A stretch of DNA of 18,831 nt. Source: an uncultured Bacteroidales bacterium (GTDB lineage Bacteria > Bacteroidota > Bacteroidia > Bacteroidales > Paludibacteraceae). The DNA lies in assembly GCA_903929065.1 (NCBI GenBank), contig CAIYTJ010000128.1, forward strand, positions 1-18,831, read 5' to 3'. The notes beneath the pieces were generated by a model. That model was not told the origin of the DNA and searched no databases. It saw only the letters and a list, made by a program, of their open reading frames with translations. Both the position numbers and the translations under genes were made by a program. This document shows positions 7,643-15,667 of the stretch, piece after piece (within the stretch, counting starts at the first letter, position 1; each line of letters begins with the position of its first letter).

Positions 7643-8227
7643 TTAATCTGTTGTTTGTATACTTTTGAGGTAAAAAATTATCTGGTCGTAGAGGTAAATC
7701 TCGTCAATTAAATTATCGGTTAGTTCCGGATTCTCAGATTCTTCGGTTGGCGTAGTTTGACTTTCGACGTCCAACACAAAATCATAAATCCCAAATTCCG
7801 ATTTATGAATCCCGACTTTAAAAAGTGCTTTGGCATACACAGCAATATATTGCAGGGGCAAAAGCGGCCTCAACGATAAATCAATCATTATATCGAACTC
7901 CTGATTTTCAAGTTCATTTATATATGATTCCTGTGGACTTTGAAAAAAATCGGTTTGTTTGTGATGCAGAATGCGGAAATCCGGTAGAATGGAAGTCATT
8001 ACTTCTTTTTTATCAATATAACCCCAAGCCGAAACCTTTTTTCCATCCAGCTGAAGATTGTTTATCATTCGGCGTATGTACAGATTCTTTTCTGAAAATT
8101 CACTTTCGAACAAAATCAACACCGATTTCGCTTTGTCGTACGTAACAAAACGTTTTTCACGTGGATTTAGTTCCAGATACTTTTTCGTCCGTCTTTTGAA
8201 CAAAAAGTCATTCAGTTTTTTAAACAT
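7643..8227 (-). CDS. DUF6913-like conserved protein of unknown function
   Basis: A 194-residue protein, probably cytoplasmic, with no signal peptide or clear membrane segment. The N-terminus is very basic (MFKKLNDFLFKRRTKK). A beta-rich core follows, with SVLILFESEF at 35-44, FDIMIDLSLRPLLPLQYIAVYAK at 111-133 and FKVGIHKSEFGIYDFVLDV at 136-154. An acidic linker then leads to a terminal helix (about 171-190). This matches my recollection of the Bacteroidota family DUF6913, often found beside dapA or ligA; that assignment needs a profile search. It starts 11 bases after the ligA stop, so it is almost surely co-transcribed with ligA. No catalytic motif is visible. Confidence 0.75.
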   Translation of the reverse strand: MFKKLNDFLFKRRTKKYLELNPREKRFVTYDKAKSVLILFESEFSEKNLYIRRMINNLQLDGKKVSAWGYIDKKEVMTSILPDFRILHHKQTDFFQSPQESYINELENQEFDIMIDLSLRPLLPLQYIAVYAKALFKVGIHKSEFGIYDFVLDVESQTTPTEESENPELTDNLIDEIYLYDQIIFYLKSIQTTD

Positions 8228-8238
8228 AAATCAATTTT

Positions 8239-10269
8239 TTAGAATAACAATCCGGTAAATTCAGTTGTCGGATTTTCTATATTTATCATTGACAAAAAAG
8301 AAGTTTCGTCAACCAGTTTGACTCCCAGACTTTCTGCCTTTTTCAGTTTCTCGGGTCCCATATTTTCGCCGGCAAGAATAAAAGAAGTTTTCGAAGAAAC
8401 ACTTCCCACGTTTTTGCCGCCCTGCTGTTCAATGATTGCCTTGTATTCATCCCTTGAATGCATCTTGAAAGTACCGCTGATAACGATTGACAACCCTTCC
8501 AGTGCATTTCCGCGCGCCTGCAGTTTTTCTTCGGAAAGGCTCATTTGCAATCCGGCTTCTTTCAACTTGTTGATGGTTTCAATGTTCAACGGATCGGCAA
8601 AATACTGAACAACACTTTGGGCAATCCGTTCACCTATTTCATCCACGGCAACCAATTCTTCAACGGTTGATTTTTCAAGTGCTTCGATATTATGGAATGC
8701 AAATGCCAGTTTTTTGGCCACGGTTTCACCAACAAAACGGATTCCAAGTGCAAAAACCACCCGTTCAAACGGAACTTCTTTCGATTTTTCAACGCCGGCC
8801 TGAATGTTATAAGCCGATTTTGACCCAAGACGTTCCAACCGAATCAAATCGGGAATTTTCAGACTGTAAATATCGGCAATATTTCGCAACAAATCGTTTT
8901 GATACAGCAAATTTATTGTTTCGCTGCCCAAACCATCAATATTCATAGCTTTGCGGCTTACGAAATGCTCCATTTTTCCTTTAATCTGTGGAGGACATGC
9001 ATTTTCATTCGGGCAATAATGCGCGGCCTCCCCTTCGTAACGGATTAAATTGGCACCGCATTCGGGACAAACCTTGATAAATTTCACTTTATCGCCGATC
9101 AGAACCCGTGCATCTTTATCAACCGCCGTAATCTTTGGAATAATTTCGCCGCCTTTTTCCACAAAAACCATATCGCCGATATGCAAATCGAGCGCTTCAA
9201 TAATGTCGGCATTGTGCAGCGAAGCACGTTTCACGGTCGTACCCGAAAGCTGAACCGGATCGAGGTTGGCAACGGGCGTCACCGCTCCTGTCCTACCCAC
9301 CTGATACGAAACCGAATTCAACCGTGTTACCGCTTTTTCGGCCTGAAATTTATAAGCAATAGCCCAACGCGGCGACTTGGCGGTGTAACCAAGGTTTTTC
9401 TGCTGGGTAAGGGAATTTACTTTCAACACAATTCCATCCGTGGCTACCGGAAGGTTTTTCCGCTCCACATCCCACTGATTGATAAAAGCGGATACTTCTT
9501 CGAGTGTTTTGCAGATTTTGGTAGCGTCGGAAATTTTGAAACCCCACGAACGCGCCAACATTAAATTGCCGGAATGCAAATCGGACGGCAATTTTTCGCC
9601 CAACATATAATAAAAATAAGCATCGAGCTTGCGGCTGGCCACAATAGCCGGATTTTGCATTTTCAGCGTTCCCGAAGCCGCATTGCGTGGATTGGCAAAA
9701 AGCTGTTCTTCCTGCGCTTCACGTTCGCGGTTCAGTTCATCAAAAACCGACCAAGGCATAAGGATTTCGCCACGGATTTCAAAGTTGGGCGGATAATTTC
9801 CTTTCAACCGCAACGGAATGCTCCGGATGGTCTTCACATTGGCCGTAACATCATCCCCTTTATCCCCATCGCCACGCGTAACCGCCCGCACCAGGGAACC
9901 ATTTTCATAGGTCAGGGAAATAGACGTTCCGTCGTATTTCAATTCGCAAACCAGTTCAAACTCTTCATTGAGACCTTTGCGCACCCGTTCGTAGAAATCC
10001 TGCACTTCGGCTTCGGAATACGTATTACCGAGCGAAAGCATTGGGTAAACGTGCGCCACCTGCTCAAAACCGCTGGCAATATCACTCCCAACACGCTGTG
10101 TGGGGGAATTCGAATCGAAAAACTCGGGATGAGCCGCTTCGAGTTCCTGCAATTCCTTCAATTTGGCATCGAATTCAAAATCGGATATGGAAGGTGCCGA
10201 CAGCACATAATAGTTATAATTATGCTGCTCCAGCTCCCGGCGAAGTGCTTCTATCTGATCTTTTACCAT
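8239..10269 (-). CDS. ligA: NAD-dependent DNA ligase LigA
   Basis: A 676-residue protein of standard LigA length with all domains in order. These are domain Ia (1 to about 70), the nucleotidyltransferase domain with adenylated Lys111 in ELKYDG, the OB fold (about 320-395), a zinc finger with Cys401, Cys404, Cys419 and Cys425, helix-hairpin-helix repeats (about 430-580) and a C-terminal BRCT domain (about 592-670). The enzyme seals nicks in replication, repair and recombination using NAD+. The ATG at 10267-10269 aligns with the normal N-terminus. A candidate promoter lies about 50 bases upstream. The DUF6913-like gene, dapA and the serine hydrolase gene follow closely, so ligA probably leads this transcript. 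Confidence 0.98.
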   Translation of the reverse strand: MVKDQIEALRRELEQHNYNYYVLSAPSISDFEFDAKLKELQELEAAHPEFFDSNSPTQRVGSDIASGFEQVAHVYPMLSLGNTYSEAEVQDFYERVRKGLNEEFELVCELKYDGTSISLTYENGSLVRAVTRGDGDKGDDVTANVKTIRSIPLRLKGNYPPNFEIRGEILMPWSVFDELNREREAQEEQLFANPRNAASGTLKMQNPAIVASRKLDAYFYYMLGEKLPSDLHSGNLMLARSWGFKISDATKICKTLEEVSAFINQWDVERKNLPVATDGIVLKVNSLTQQKNLGYTAKSPRWAIAYKFQAEKAVTRLNSVSYQVGRTGAVTPVANLDPVQLSGTTVKRASLHNADIIEALDLHIGDMVFVEKGGEIIPKITAVDKDARVLIGDKVKFIKVCPECGANLIRYEGEAAHYCPNENACPPQIKGKMEHFVSRKAMNIDGLGSETINLLYQNDLLRNIADIYSLKIPDLIRLERLGSKSAYNIQAGVEKSKEVPFERVVFALGIRFVGETVAKKLAFAFHNIEALEKSTVEELVAVDEIGERIAQSVVQYFADPLNIETINKLKEAGLQMSLSEEKLQARGNALEGLSIVISGTFKMHSRDEYKAIIEQQGGKNVGSVSSKTSFILAGENMGPEKLKKAESLGVKLVDETSFLSMINIENPTTEFTGLLF

Positions 10270-10316
10270 AACCGTCAGTCTCTGTATGAGAATTTTATTG
10301 GTTTATTATTGAACCA

Positions 10317-10348
10317 CAAAAGTAAGAAAATGAAGACAAGAAAACAAG
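10317..10348 (-). promoter_or_regulatory. Candidate promoter of ligA
   Basis: On the minus strand, TACTTTTG at 10317-10324 fits the -7 consensus. CTTG, three of four to TTTG, lies 20 bases upstream at 10345-10348. The leader would be about 40 bases. This 108-base gap between ligA and the LolC/E-type gene shows nothing else. Confidence 0.45.
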
Positions 10349-10377
10349 GATATTGTGAAATTGGTTGGGAAAATTTG

Positions 10378-11619
10378 TTATTCGTATCGGATTATTTTAG
10401 CCGGAGTAATTTTAGTGATTAGGTATGAAGGCCCTATCATCATCAAAAGTGAAGCAAGTAATGTTCCGGCATTGAGCAGCAGAATGTAGAGCCAGTTGAA
10501 AGTGATGGGAACGGTTGCCACGTAATAGGCTTCAGCATCGAGCGGTACGATACCGGTGAAATACTGAATGGCACAGAGGGAAAGCCCAATGACATTGCCC
10601 CACAGCATACCTTTTCCAATGAGGAAAAACGAATGGTAGAGGAATATTTTGCGCACCGACCAATCGGTTGAACCCAGCGATTTGAGGATTCCAATCATGT
10701 TGGTGCGTTCCAGAATGAGAATCAACAGGCCGGAAATCATGTTGAAGCCGGCGACCAACAGCATTAGAAAGAGTATGACCCATACGTTCATATCCAGCAA
10801 TTCGAGCCAGCTGAAGATTTGGGGATTGAGCTGTTTAATAGTTTGGGTGGAATAGGCTTTTCCTTCCTTTGAAAAGCGGTTGGCGGTGGCCGAATAAACG
10901 GCATCGCCCACTTCGTCGATGCGGTTGAAATCTTTAATCAGCACTTCCAGACCGCTAAACGAGTCAGCCGACCAGTTATTCAATGCCTGCACCTGACGCA
11001 TATCGGACAGTATAATCAGCTTATCGTATTCAACAAAATTAGTGGAATAAATGCCGACGATTTTGAACTTCCGGGCCCGAACCTGATCCTGAATAAAATA
11101 GGTGTAAAAGCTATCACCCAGTTTCAGATTCAACAGATTGGCCAGGTATTTTGACAGAACAATCTGATTGCTGGCCGTATTTCCGGATAAATCAATCAGT
11201 TTTCCCTGGACCAGGTTCGATTTAAAAAAGTTCCAGTCGAAACCGCTGTCGATACCTTTGAGCACAATTCCCTGAAATTCGGTATCCGTTTTTATAATTC
11301 CGGGTTTGGTGCAAAACCGCTGAACGTGTTTTACGCCATCAATGGAATATATTTTCTTAATCAACCCATTATCCGCTTTAATCGGATTCATTTCGTAGGT
11401 GTTGTTATTGTCGAAATTGGTGATTTGAATATGTCCGCCAAAGCCAATCGTTTTGTTGCGGATTTCCTGTTTAAACCCTATCACCACCGCAACCGAAATC
11501 AACATTACCGCCAGTCCGAGCGCAATACCAATGGTGGCAATACGAACGGCAGGACGGGAAACGTTCTTCCTGCCCTGCTGAAAATGGATGCGTTTAGCTA
11601 TGTAGAATTCTAATGACAC
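10378..11619 (-). CDS. LolC/LolE-family lipoprotein-releasing ABC permease
   Basis: A 413-residue FtsX/MacB-type permease with four predicted membrane segments: one near residues 25-48, then about 277-303, 327-352 and 374-398. Between segments one and two lies the large periplasmic (MacB_PCD-type) domain. The block MISGLLILILERTNMIGILKSLGS at 294-317 is the conserved Lol permease motif. With a LolD ATPase, not in this window, it would extract lipoproteins from the inner membrane for delivery to the outer membrane. The start is a GTG at 11617-11619: in frame, TTC and two stops lie directly upstream, and the first internal ATG falls inside segment one. This GTG lies inside a tandem repeat, so the gene start has been shaped by the repeat. 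The aminotransferase gene lies 64 bases upstream on the same strand. Confidence 0.9.
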   Translation of the reverse strand: MSLEFYIAKRIHFQQGRKNVSRPAVRIATIGIALGLAVMLISVAVVIGFKQEIRNKTIGFGGHIQITNFDNNNTYEMNPIKADNGLIKKIYSIDGVKHVQRFCTKPGIIKTDTEFQGIVLKGIDSGFDWNFFKSNLVQGKLIDLSGNTASNQIVLSKYLANLLNLKLGDSFYTYFIQDQVRARKFKIVGIYSTNFVEYDKLIILSDMRQVQALNNWSADSFSGLEVLIKDFNRIDEVGDAVYSATANRFSKEGKAYSTQTIKQLNPQIFSWLELLDMNVWVILFLMLLVAGFNMISGLLILILERTNMIGILKSLGSTDWSVRKIFLYHSFFLIGKGMLWGNVIGLSLCAIQYFTGIVPLDAEAYYVATVPITFNWLYILLLNAGTLLASLLMMIGPSYLITKITPAKIIRYE

Positions 11620-11644
11620 GAATTATTACGAATGACACGAATTT
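11613..11644. repeat. Direct repeat of ATGACACGAATT containing the LolC/E gene start
   Basis: The 13-base unit AATGACACGAATT appears at about 11613 and again 19 bases later at 11632, with a related unit (AATTATTACG) between. On the minus strand it reads as alternating TTCGTGTCATT and TTCGTAATAATT. The GTG start codon of the downstream permease gene is within the first unit. Confidence 0.7.
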
Positions 11645-11652
11645 AGAATACC

Positions 11653-11688
11653 AATTGTAAATCGTAAATGATTAAATTGTAAATTAAA
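11653..11688. repeat. Degenerate 7-base tandem repeat, about AATTGTA
   Basis: Units on the plus strand are AATTGTA (11653), AATCGTA (11660), AATGATTA (11667, with one extra base), AATTGTA (11675) and AATTAAA (11682). The array abuts the previous repeat and contains the stop codon of the aminotransferase gene (11684-11686, minus strand). Confidence 0.65.
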
Positions 11689-12883
11689 TAGTTCTTCCCG
11701 GATAGGCCAGCAAAGCTTTTCCAAGAATAATCAATGAATGTTTCAATTCTTCTTTATCCAACACATACGCAATTCGTACTTCGTCTTTTCCCATCCCATC
11801 GATTGTATAAAAACCAGAACCGGGAGCCATCATGATGGTGTATCCTTCGTATTCGAAATCGGAAAGTAACCACGCGCAGAATTTATCGGCATCGTCAACC
11901 GGCAAGCGGGCAACGGTATAAAAAGCTCCCATGGGGATTGGAGAATAAACGCCCGGAATGCGGTTCAGCCCATCAATCAGGAATTTCCGGCGTTCAACAT
12001 ATTCGTTGTACATTTCGAGCATATATTCTGCCGGAGTATTCATGGCGGCTTCAGAAGCAATTTGTCCCAATAATGGCGGACTCAACCTGGCCTGACAAAA
12101 TTTTATGACATTTTTGCGGACTTCTTTGTTTTTAGTTACGATTGCGCCAATGCGAACACCAGTCATGCTGTAACGTTTGGAAACGGAATCGATCAGCACC
12201 ACATTTTCTTCAATTCCATCCAAATGGAATGCAGAGATGTACGGTGCGCCGGTGTAACAAAACTCGCGATACACTTCGTCGGAAAACAAATATAAATCAT
12301 ATTTTTTTACCAAATCACGAATTTTATTCATTTCAGCACGGGTATAAAGGTATCCGGTCGGATTATTTGGATTACAAATCAGAATTCCCTTGGTTTTGGA
12401 AGTAATCAGCTCTTCAAATTTATCGACATGCGGCAACGCGAAACCTTCTTCAATCGTTGACACAACCGGTTTTACAACAGCACCGGCAGCTATAGCAAAT
12501 GCAGTATAGTTGGCATAAGCAGGTTCCGGAACAATAATTTCATCACCCGGATCAAGACAACTCATGAATGCAAAATTCACTGCTTCAGAACCTCCGGTAG
12601 TAATAATGATATCGTCTTCGGTGACGTCGATGTTGAATGTATGATAATAGGCAGCCAACTTGGTACGAAGGCTTTTGATACCATCACTCGGACTGTATTC
12701 CAACACGGTGCGATCAATATTCCGAATGGCATCCAACGCGACTTGCGGCGTCTTCAAATCGGGCTGGCCGATATTGAGATGATACACTTTGATTCCGCGA
12801 GCCTTGGCTTTATCGGAAAGTGGAACCAGTTTTCGGATGGGTGATTCGGGCATTGCCTGCCCACGTTGAGAAGTGTGTGGCAT
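11684..12883 (-). CDS. Class I/II PLP-dependent aminotransferase
   Basis: A 399-residue fold-type I aminotransferase. The substrate and N-terminal motif NIGQPD is at 37-42, NPNNPTG at 171-177, the PLP phosphate and ring contacts D202 and Y205 in FSDEVYREF, the PLP lysine K236 in DSVSKRYS with Arg244 nearby, and the substrate-carboxylate arginine is in DEVRIAYVL near the C-terminus. It resembles aspartate/alanine-type enzymes; the true donor and acceptor are uncertain. The ATG at 12881-12883 is chosen because MPxxSxRGxxMPxSPIRKL is the usual N-terminus of close Bacteroidota relatives (recollection). An in-frame ATG 18 codons upstream (12937) would add residues encoded by a tandem repeat and is probably not used. 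The stop codon lies within another repeat. The LolC/E-type gene follows after 64 bases. Confidence 0.9.
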   Translation of the reverse strand: MPHTSQRGQAMPESPIRKLVPLSDKAKARGIKVYHLNIGQPDLKTPQVALDAIRNIDRTVLEYSPSDGIKSLRTKLAAYYHTFNIDVTEDDIIITTGGSEAVNFAFMSCLDPGDEIIVPEPAYANYTAFAIAAGAVVKPVVSTIEEGFALPHVDKFEELITSKTKGILICNPNNPTGYLYTRAEMNKIRDLVKKYDLYLFSDEVYREFCYTGAPYISAFHLDGIEENVVLIDSVSKRYSMTGVRIGAIVTKNKEVRKNVIKFCQARLSPPLLGQIASEAAMNTPAEYMLEMYNEYVERRKFLIDGLNRIPGVYSPIPMGAFYTVARLPVDDADKFCAWLLSDFEYEGYTIMMAPGSGFYTIDGMGKDEVRIAYVLDKEELKHSLIILGKALLAYPGRTI

Positions 12884-12885
12884 AT

Positions 12886-12920
12886 TTTCAGTTATCTGTT
12901 GGCAGTTATCAGTTATCAGT
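12886..12920. repeat. Degenerate 7-base tandem repeat, about TATCAGT
   Basis: Plus-strand units in strict 7-base phase: TTTCAGT (12886), TATCTGT (12893), TGGCAGT (12900), TATCAGT (12907) and TATCAGT (12914). The array begins two bases upstream of the chosen aminotransferase start codon, so the mRNA leader just before the start is made of repeat. Confidence 0.8.
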
Positions 12921-12978
12921 ACAACGTGTTTCTTCACATTGATTGAGCCACCGATACTTACATAATTAATATAAGTCG

Positions 12979-12986
12979 CAAAAATA
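12979..12986 (-). promoter_or_regulatory. Candidate -7 element for the aminotransferase gene
   Basis: The minus-strand octamer TATTTTTG fits TAnnTTTG. The -33 position 19 bases upstream reads TTTT, three of four. Transcription would start about 90 bases before the chosen ATG, so the heptamer array would be in the leader. Confidence 0.4.
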
Positions 12987-13031
12987 GTGAAAATTACCCG
13001 AGAAAAAAAGGATTTTGCTTACAAGTTGATA

Positions 13032-13080
13032 CTGTTAGCAGTAAACGGTAAGCGGTAAACAGCAAACGACAAGCTAATAA
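13032..13080. repeat. Degenerate 7-base tandem repeat, about CGGTAAA
   Basis: Seven in-phase plus-strand heptamers: CTGTTAG (13032), CAGTAAA (13039), CGGTAAG (13046), CGGTAAA (13053), CAGCAAA (13060), CGACAAG (13067) and CTAATAA (13074). The middle five are clearly related and the outer two are decayed. The array ends 8 bases from the TonB receptor stop codon. Confidence 0.75.
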
Positions 13081-13087
13081 GTGTTAA

Positions 13088-15562
13088 CTATTTCAAGTCC
13101 ACCATTACTTTGAGATTCAATTGGCGGCCGGTAAGATAATTGGGAACGGCATATTGATGATTGGAAATATCAGTCACCCAATAATATGAATTGACGTTCT
13201 GGAAGTTTAATAAATTGAAAACTTCGACATTGAGCCATACATCCTTCACATGTTTCAGCCAGGATTTATTCAGTACTTTGTCGGTTCCATTCACCAAAAC
13301 ACGTGAAGCGCCAATGTCAACCCTGCGATAAGGCGGCGTGCGGAAAGCCGTACGGTATTGAACATTACGCGGAGGTCCGAATGGCAATCCGTCCGACCAG
13401 ATAAATTTCAACTGCATTTTATATTTCGGATTGTTGGGCAAATAATCCTGAAATAACATAGAGAAAGTATACCGTTGTTCGCTCGGAGTGGATACCCAAC
13501 CCGGATAAACGGTACTGGAAGTTATAATTTTTCCATCAGTATCATAAGTATGATTTACATAAGAATCCCCGATAATATCCTGCTTGGAATCCATCAACGA
13601 AAAGTTTATCCACGAATCAGCTCCCGGAACCAACTCCCCGTAGAGTTTAAAGTCCATTCCGGCCGTGTAGGAGTTGGCATCATTTTTTCCGGAATATAAT
13701 ATCCTGACATTATCAACCGAATAAGAAATTACCCGGTCGGCAAGTTTCATATAAGCTTCTGTGGTGAATTTGAACGGCCGTCCCCATGCCCGGAAATAAT
13801 AATCGCCGCCCAACACAAAATGTAGCGAACGGGGTGATTTGATGTTGTTGTTCAAATGAATCCGGACATTTCCCAAAGCATCGGTAATGGTATCCCGAAT
13901 TTCTTTGTAAAATGGTGCCTGATAATAAACCCCGGTTGCAAAACGGAAACTGAAATCGTGTTTCCAGTGCGGTAAGTATGATACCGATAGCCGTGGGCTA
14001 ATCAGCAATTCTTTATTGAAAGTCCAGTAATTGGCACGCAAACCACCGGTAACCGAAAATGATCCGGCATCGGTTTTCCATTTGTAAGTATCCTGAAAGA
14101 AAGCCATGGTACGGAAGGTTGTCAAAACGGTATCGGCTTTCATATTGTAATAGAGATTCACCTGTTTATCGCTGAAAGGGAGCGAATAACCGGCAGAATC
14201 GCGTAGTTCCCATTCACTAATCTTATCTGAAATCATCTCGCTCTGCAGGGTCAAACCCCATTTCATTTTATGTTTCGCGACATTATATTCTCCTAAATGA
14301 GAAATATTGGTGACAGATGCATTCAGTCGGTTTCGTGCATGTTGCTGGTATTGACCAACTCCCAACGAGGCTCCTGTTTGTTTAGCCGGATCGGGATCAA
14401 CTTTAAACTCACTCAACTCATATTCTCCCAAAATATCGTAAGTTTCACTCTCGTTCGTATAATAGGCCGATGCCAGCAAACTAAGTTTCATGCCGGTTAT
14501 TGGTTTGAAATTCAGCGCCAGTGCACCGTACGAAGTACGGAACAAGTCCTGCTCCTGCCCTTCAAAAAAAACGGACAGTTTACGACCGGTACTATACGTT
14601 CCAAAGGATGTTTCGCGGTCCTTGGGGATAAACTGATACGAATTCTGTGAAAAGTTGCCCAGAAAAGTCAGTTCCCATTTCGGATTAAACTGATACGTCA
14701 TGTACGTTTGGTAATCGATAAACGAAGGATTATATTCGCCTTTTGTATCCAGCGTTCCCAGCAAATAACCATTCGTTTTATAACGCAATCCGTGCATTTG
14801 GGTAAACTTCTTTTTGGCAGTAGCCACATATGCCGAAGCACCAAGCAAACTTAACGTAGCCGATGCTTCAAATTCAGTCGGTTTTTTATATTGAATATCC
14901 AACACCGACGACATTTTATCGCCATATTTGGCATCATAACCACCGGCCGAGAAAGCCACGTTATCAACCATATCGGGGTTTATGAAACTCAGCCCTTCCT
15001 GCTGTCCGGCCCGGATAAGCAGCGGCCGGTACACTTCCAGACCATTGACATACACGGCATTTTCGTCAAAATTTCCACCACGGACATTGTATTGTGAGCT
15101 TAATTCGTTATTCTGGCTAACTCCGGCAAAAGTTATAAGCAACGATTCAATACCACCGGATGTATTGGGCATAACCCGCAGTTTGGTTGGGTCCAGCATA
15201 TCGAGTGTGGAGGTTTGTCGGCGCTGACCGACAATATTTACCTCGTCCATTTGTTTTGACAAGGCCGGAAGCTGCACCGAAATCTGAACAACCTTCTGAT
15301 GCGGATGAATGGTATGTTTGATGGTTTGATATCCCAACATGGAGTAAACAATAGTTGCCGAGTCTTTCACGTTCATATTGAGCTCGTAATATCCGTTTTG
15401 ATTGGTGGTAGTTCCTACGGTCGTTTTTTCAAAAAAAACATTGGCAAGTTCAATTCCGCGGTTGTTTGCATCGATTACATATCCGTAAACACGCACTTTG
15501 GTTTGCGCTGACAAACCTAAAAAAAAGAATATAGTAAGTAAAATACAGAATGTTTTCTTCAT
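13088..15562 (-). CDS. TonB-dependent outer membrane receptor
   Basis: An 824-residue outer membrane transporter. The ATG at 15560-15562 is chosen because it gives a clean signal peptide (residues 1-20, ending LGLSAQ); an upstream in-frame start at 15604 would bury it. Residues about 22-100 form a carboxypeptidase-regulatory-like domain (VRVYGYVIDANNRGIELANV), usual in Bacteroidota receptors. The plug domain follows (about 108-235), with QYNVRGGNFDENAVYVNG at 157-174 and a beta barrel to the C-terminus. The ligand cannot be read from sequence. The FecCD permease and ATPase genes upstream on the same strand point to a siderophore, heme or corrinoid. No SusD-like partner is present, which argues against glycan uptake. 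The 5' leader can form alternative hairpins. Confidence 0.93.
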   Translation of the reverse strand: MKKTFCILLTIFFFLGLSAQTKVRVYGYVIDANNRGIELANVFFEKTTVGTTTNQNGYYELNMNVKDSATIVYSMLGYQTIKHTIHPHQKVVQISVQLPALSKQMDEVNIVGQRRQTSTLDMLDPTKLRVMPNTSGGIESLLITFAGVSQNNELSSQYNVRGGNFDENAVYVNGLEVYRPLLIRAGQQEGLSFINPDMVDNVAFSAGGYDAKYGDKMSSVLDIQYKKPTEFEASATLSLLGASAYVATAKKKFTQMHGLRYKTNGYLLGTLDTKGEYNPSFIDYQTYMTYQFNPKWELTFLGNFSQNSYQFIPKDRETSFGTYSTGRKLSVFFEGQEQDLFRTSYGALALNFKPITGMKLSLLASAYYTNESETYDILGEYELSEFKVDPDPAKQTGASLGVGQYQQHARNRLNASVTNISHLGEYNVAKHKMKWGLTLQSEMISDKISEWELRDSAGYSLPFSDKQVNLYYNMKADTVLTTFRTMAFFQDTYKWKTDAGSFSVTGGLRANYWTFNKELLISPRLSVSYLPHWKHDFSFRFATGVYYQAPFYKEIRDTITDALGNVRIHLNNNIKSPRSLHFVLGGDYYFRAWGRPFKFTTEAYMKLADRVISYSVDNVRILYSGKNDANSYTAGMDFKLYGELVPGADSWINFSLMDSKQDIIGDSYVNHTYDTDGKIITSSTVYPGWVSTPSEQRYTFSMLFQDYLPNNPKYKMQLKFIWSDGLPFGPPRNVQYRTAFRTPPYRRVDIGASRVLVNGTDKVLNKSWLKHVKDVWLNVEVFNLLNFQNVNSYYWVTDISNHQYAVPNYLTGRQLNLKVMVDLK

Positions 15563-15574
15563 GCAATGTAAATT

Positions 15575-15624
15575 CCGGTCAGTGAAATGAGAATATGACC
15601 TCATTTTAACGGCAAAATGACCGG
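15575..15624 (-). promoter_or_regulatory. Possible leader RNA structure with alternative hairpins before the TonB receptor gene
   Basis: On the minus strand, CCGGTCA (15624-15618) can pair with TGACCGG (15581-15575). Inside this stem, AAATGAG (15606-15600) can pair with CTCATTT (15591-15585) around an 8-base loop. Alternatively TCATTTT (15620-15614) can pair with AAAATGA (15607-15601) around the loop GCCGTT. The second fold uses bases of both stems of the first, so the folds exclude each other. The element ends 12 bases before the start codon. It may be an RNA switch, or the outer dyad may be a protein operator. It has no known riboswitch consensus that I can see. Confidence 0.4.
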
Positions 15625-15653
15625 TTTATTTTATTTGATTAAAATATTTTCAA

Positions 15654-15661
15654 CAAAGATA
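15654..15661 (-). promoter_or_regulatory. Candidate -7 element for the TonB receptor gene
   Basis: The minus-strand octamer TATCTTTG matches TAnnTTTG and would start a leader of roughly 85 bases that includes the hairpin region. No good TTTG box is seen at 19-21 bases; that position is occupied by the heptamer repeat. Confidence 0.4.
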
Positions 15662-15667
15662 CGACAA

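Noticed and set aside
9574..10422. 282-codon plus-strand open frame opposite ligA
   Set aside because: It is the antisense shadow of ligA; the translation is rich in His, Arg and Phe with no family signature, and ligA is complete on the other strand.
13032..13080. CRISPR-like repeat array
   Set aside because: Units are 7 bases and contiguous with no spacers, and no cas genes are nearby.
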